42,489 nucleotides of DNA, taken from the NCBI GenBank assembly GCA_964630765.1, contig CAZVXE010000007.1:1-42489 (forward strand), read 5' to 3'. Positions 41,224 through 42,489 of the stretch are shown here, one piece after another. Position 1 is the stretch's first letter. Every line of letters starts with the position of its first letter. The notes beneath the pieces were generated by a model. It worked only from the letters and a program-made list of their open reading frames with translations. It did no database searches and was not told the DNA's origin. The stretch is from Methanofastidiosum sp964630765. Lineage in GTDB: Archaea; Methanobacteriota_B; Thermococci; Methanofastidiosales; Methanofastidiosaceae. Position numbers and translations under genes: made by a program.

Positions 41224-41265
41224 CAGATATATATAAGTTTATTGATCGATATAAAATGTATCGAT
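41224..41265 (-). promoter_or_regulatory. promoter and palindrome of the radical SAM gene
   Basis: On the minus strand a TATA box (CTTATATATAT, about 41224-41236) lies about 20-28 bases before the ATG at 41207. Immediately upstream ATCGATA (41245-41251) and TATCGAT (41259-41265) form a perfect 7-base inverted repeat with a 7-base spacer, at the place where activators or repressors bind. The rest of 41266-41466 is AT-rich with no gene seen. Confidence 0.45.
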
Positions 41266-41466
41266 TACTTAGGAATAGTATTTTTCACATACCCATTACT
41301 AATATGCATAACTTACTAAAGAATTCATATAGTGATTCAAACCACGATTATAAGTTAATGAATTTGATTTCTTATAATTAATAAATATGTCATCAGGAAT
41401 ATCGCACGCTTTATTTTCATGCACGATAATTATAAATATGCTCTTCTTGGATTTGCACCGGCGAAT

Positions 41467-41666
41467 ATGTCAAATACACGAATAGACACGTCTATTTTAG
41501 ATGTGATCAAATCTGGTATAATGTCTTTGACCGCCAAAGAGGTTGGGGAAAAGTACACCTTGGCCGCATCATGGCGGTGCATTGGTTGAAAACTTTGAGG
41601 TCTGATATTGAGGCCAATAGGCCTTATGTCTATGGCTTCAAATGTGATAAGCGAAAAATGCGCTAA
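41467..41666 (+). pseudogene. frameshifted small HTH gene
   Basis: ATG 41467, TATA-like TTATAAATATG about 30 bases upstream. 37 codons (SILDVIKSGIMSLTAKEVGE and on) end at TGA, but a shift near 41572-41583 lets the frame continue (HWLKTLRSDIEANRPYVYGF) to TAA at 41664. The joined product of about 65 residues resembles a winged-helix protein. A remnant. Confidence 0.45.
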
Positions 41667-41818
41667 ATCACCAGAATCAGTGGATTTACTGGTTTGAGCA
41701 GAGGATACAGTAGGTGAATTGGATTACTACTACTGTAAATGACTGCATTGAAGAATGGGCTGGCCCTAAAAATTAAGGCCAGTTCGAGAGGAGAGCATCT
41801 TATAGGACAATATGTTGA

Positions 41819-41980
41819 GCTACTGAAGGATACCCTGTCTTTCTTGATGAGATAGCCTTGCCAAATGGACCGTTTAAAAAAGGCCAGATTGTGAGAGTTG
41901 ATGAAAGGCTTGCATGGCCCTTTGAGATATTGATTGCAAAAGATTATGCAAGACCCTTTAGGAGGGCTTTATATGAGTGA
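41819..41980 (+). pseudogene. remnant frame preceding the prim-pol gene
   Basis: 53 sense codons after a stop with no start at the top: ATEGYPVFLDEIALPNGPFK, KGQIVRVDERLAWPFEIL. The end overlaps the prim-pol ATG. It reads like real protein from a provirus or plasmid but has lost its beginning; 41667-41818 upstream holds only broken frames and a GGCC palindrome (41761-41781). Confidence 0.4.
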
Positions 41981-42489
41981 AGCCCGAGATGAGGATTTGG
42001 CCTTAAAAATAGGGCCAATGCCATCGATTGATAGCCCTATCGTTTCCTGGGCCGCATACTATCGCCCCCTAGGGTGAAACGTTATCCCAATAAAACCTAT
42101 GGGGAAAAATACCCCTCATAGAGTGGAAACCATACGAAAAGAAAAGAGCAACTGAAGAAGAGATATCCGATTGGTTTAGAAAGTGGCCTGATGCAGACAT
42201 CGGGATAGTATGCGGAGATATAAGCGATTTAGTAGTGATGGACATCGATATAGACAAGAGTGGCCTTGACTCGTTGAACAGTATCAAGACAGAGGATTAC
42301 AATCTGATAACGCCTCTTGTAAAAACAGGAAGAGAGAACGGAGGCTACCACTACTATTTCAAGACCAACGGCAGGCATGTTCAAAAGGTCACTGATTTAA
42401 GACCCGGGATAGATATCCAGGGCGAAGGCGCTTATGTAAAGGCCCCTATACCAAGACTGATCAGATACGGGAGGATCTTCGCAAGAACC
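41973..42489 (+). pseudogene. bifunctional primase-polymerase (prim-pol), broken
   Basis: ATG 41973, 34 codons to TGA (42075-42077) where relatives have Trp (AAYYRPLG then NVIPIKPMGK), then a one-base shift in the GGGGAAAAATACCCC stretch (about 42102-42115) before PLIEWKPYEKKRATEEEISD. The AEP core is intact after that: catalytic M-D-I-D-I-D, GGYHYYFK and GIDIQGEGAYVKAP. Prim-pols start DNA synthesis on plasmids and viruses. From about 42438 the sequence is no longer prim-pol but the complement of a holin-like gene. Two lesions plus a chimeric end make this a pseudogene unless sequencing errors are involved. Confidence 0.7.
42432..42489 (-). pseudogene. inverted fragment of a second holin-like gene
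   Basis: Read on the minus strand: VLAKILPYLISLGIGAFT then TAA, against VLAKILPYLVTLGIGAFA in the gene at 20781-21026. DNA of 42438-42489 matches 20952-21003 at 43 of 52 positions with no gap, the differences being mostly silent or conservative on the minus frame. So this is a diverged paralogue fragment, cut off at the prim-pol junction and by the window edge. Confidence 0.6.

Noticed and set aside
41973..42117. TGA read as selenocysteine in the prim-pol gene
   Set aside because: Homologous prim-pols have Trp-like residues here, a frameshift follows 30 bases on, and the gene is truncated, so plain decay is simpler.
1..42489. tRNA attachment site for the provirus
   Set aside because: No T-arm or CCA-type sequence or direct att-like repeat was seen by eye on either strand; a covariance search would be needed to exclude one.

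Overview
The window reads as archaeal DNA. Many genes have a TATA box about 25 bases before the start codon and no ribosome binding site (leaderless starts, for example at 2412, 2700, 6592, 11339 and the minus-strand start at 41207). It carries a UbiD-type decarboxylase of the kind used in the archaeal mevalonate route, a PCNA-type sliding clamp, and a PAS-DUF835-winged-helix regulator. A euryarchaeon, perhaps a methanogen relative, is the best guess; no rRNA, tRNA or species-diagnostic gene was found. Nearly everything except the UbiD gene looks accessory.

Layout. 1-2179 (minus): a replication or partition-like module with a possible OB-fold protein, a PD-(D/E)XK-like nuclease, a ribbon-helix-helix/coiled-coil protein flanked on both sides by phased GTAAGTAA repeats, and the start of one more gene. 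2412-3913: small genes and two GC-rich stem-loop elements. 3964-5232: UbiD decarboxylase. 5393-6951: small and membrane proteins. 7010-9856 (minus): a compact three-gene operon of an unknown 402-residue protein, a PD-(D/E)XK nuclease and a dedicated PCNA-like clamp, the best candidate here for an undescribed system. 9898-21026 (mostly minus): a decayed head-tail provirus with a portal fragment joined in frame to a tail-collar fragment, a TerL split into ATPase and nuclease genes by a protease gene that has its own terminator, TerS, a DNA methyltransferase, zinc-ribbon proteins and a holin-like protein. Cargo at 11339-14664 interrupts it and includes a proteasome-like Ntn-hydrolase with a coupled 56-residue partner.

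21181-26320: TPR lipoprotein, a four-helix membrane protein, a HEPN protein and small genes. 26359-35968 (minus): an RHS polymorphic-toxin locus, with a 1933-residue secreted RHS protein followed by two displaced C-terminal tip cassettes. Each cassette is preceded by a copy of the same 228-242 bp core sequence, and small membrane proteins (probable immunity genes) lie between them. 36177-37361: a PAS-DUF835-wHTH regulator whose promoter has a 26-base palindrome that recurs exactly in architecture before the TPR lipoprotein. 37439-40043: a GHKL (Hsp90-like) ATPase and an overlapping partner, a second candidate defence pair. 40065-41207: a radical SAM protein with a palindromic upstream site. 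41467-42489: broken remnants of a virus or plasmid module, namely a frameshifted HTH gene and a prim-pol with a nonsense codon, a frameshift and an abrupt join to an inverted fragment of a second holin-like gene.

Taken together this is an archaeal accessory island: provirus and plasmid debris, toxin cassettes and several probable defence modules around one housekeeping gene. A short motif, GGCC(C/T)TAAA and its complement, often as imperfect palindromes such as TGGCCCTAGAATTAGGGCCA, recurs throughout, mostly in the provirus-derived parts.
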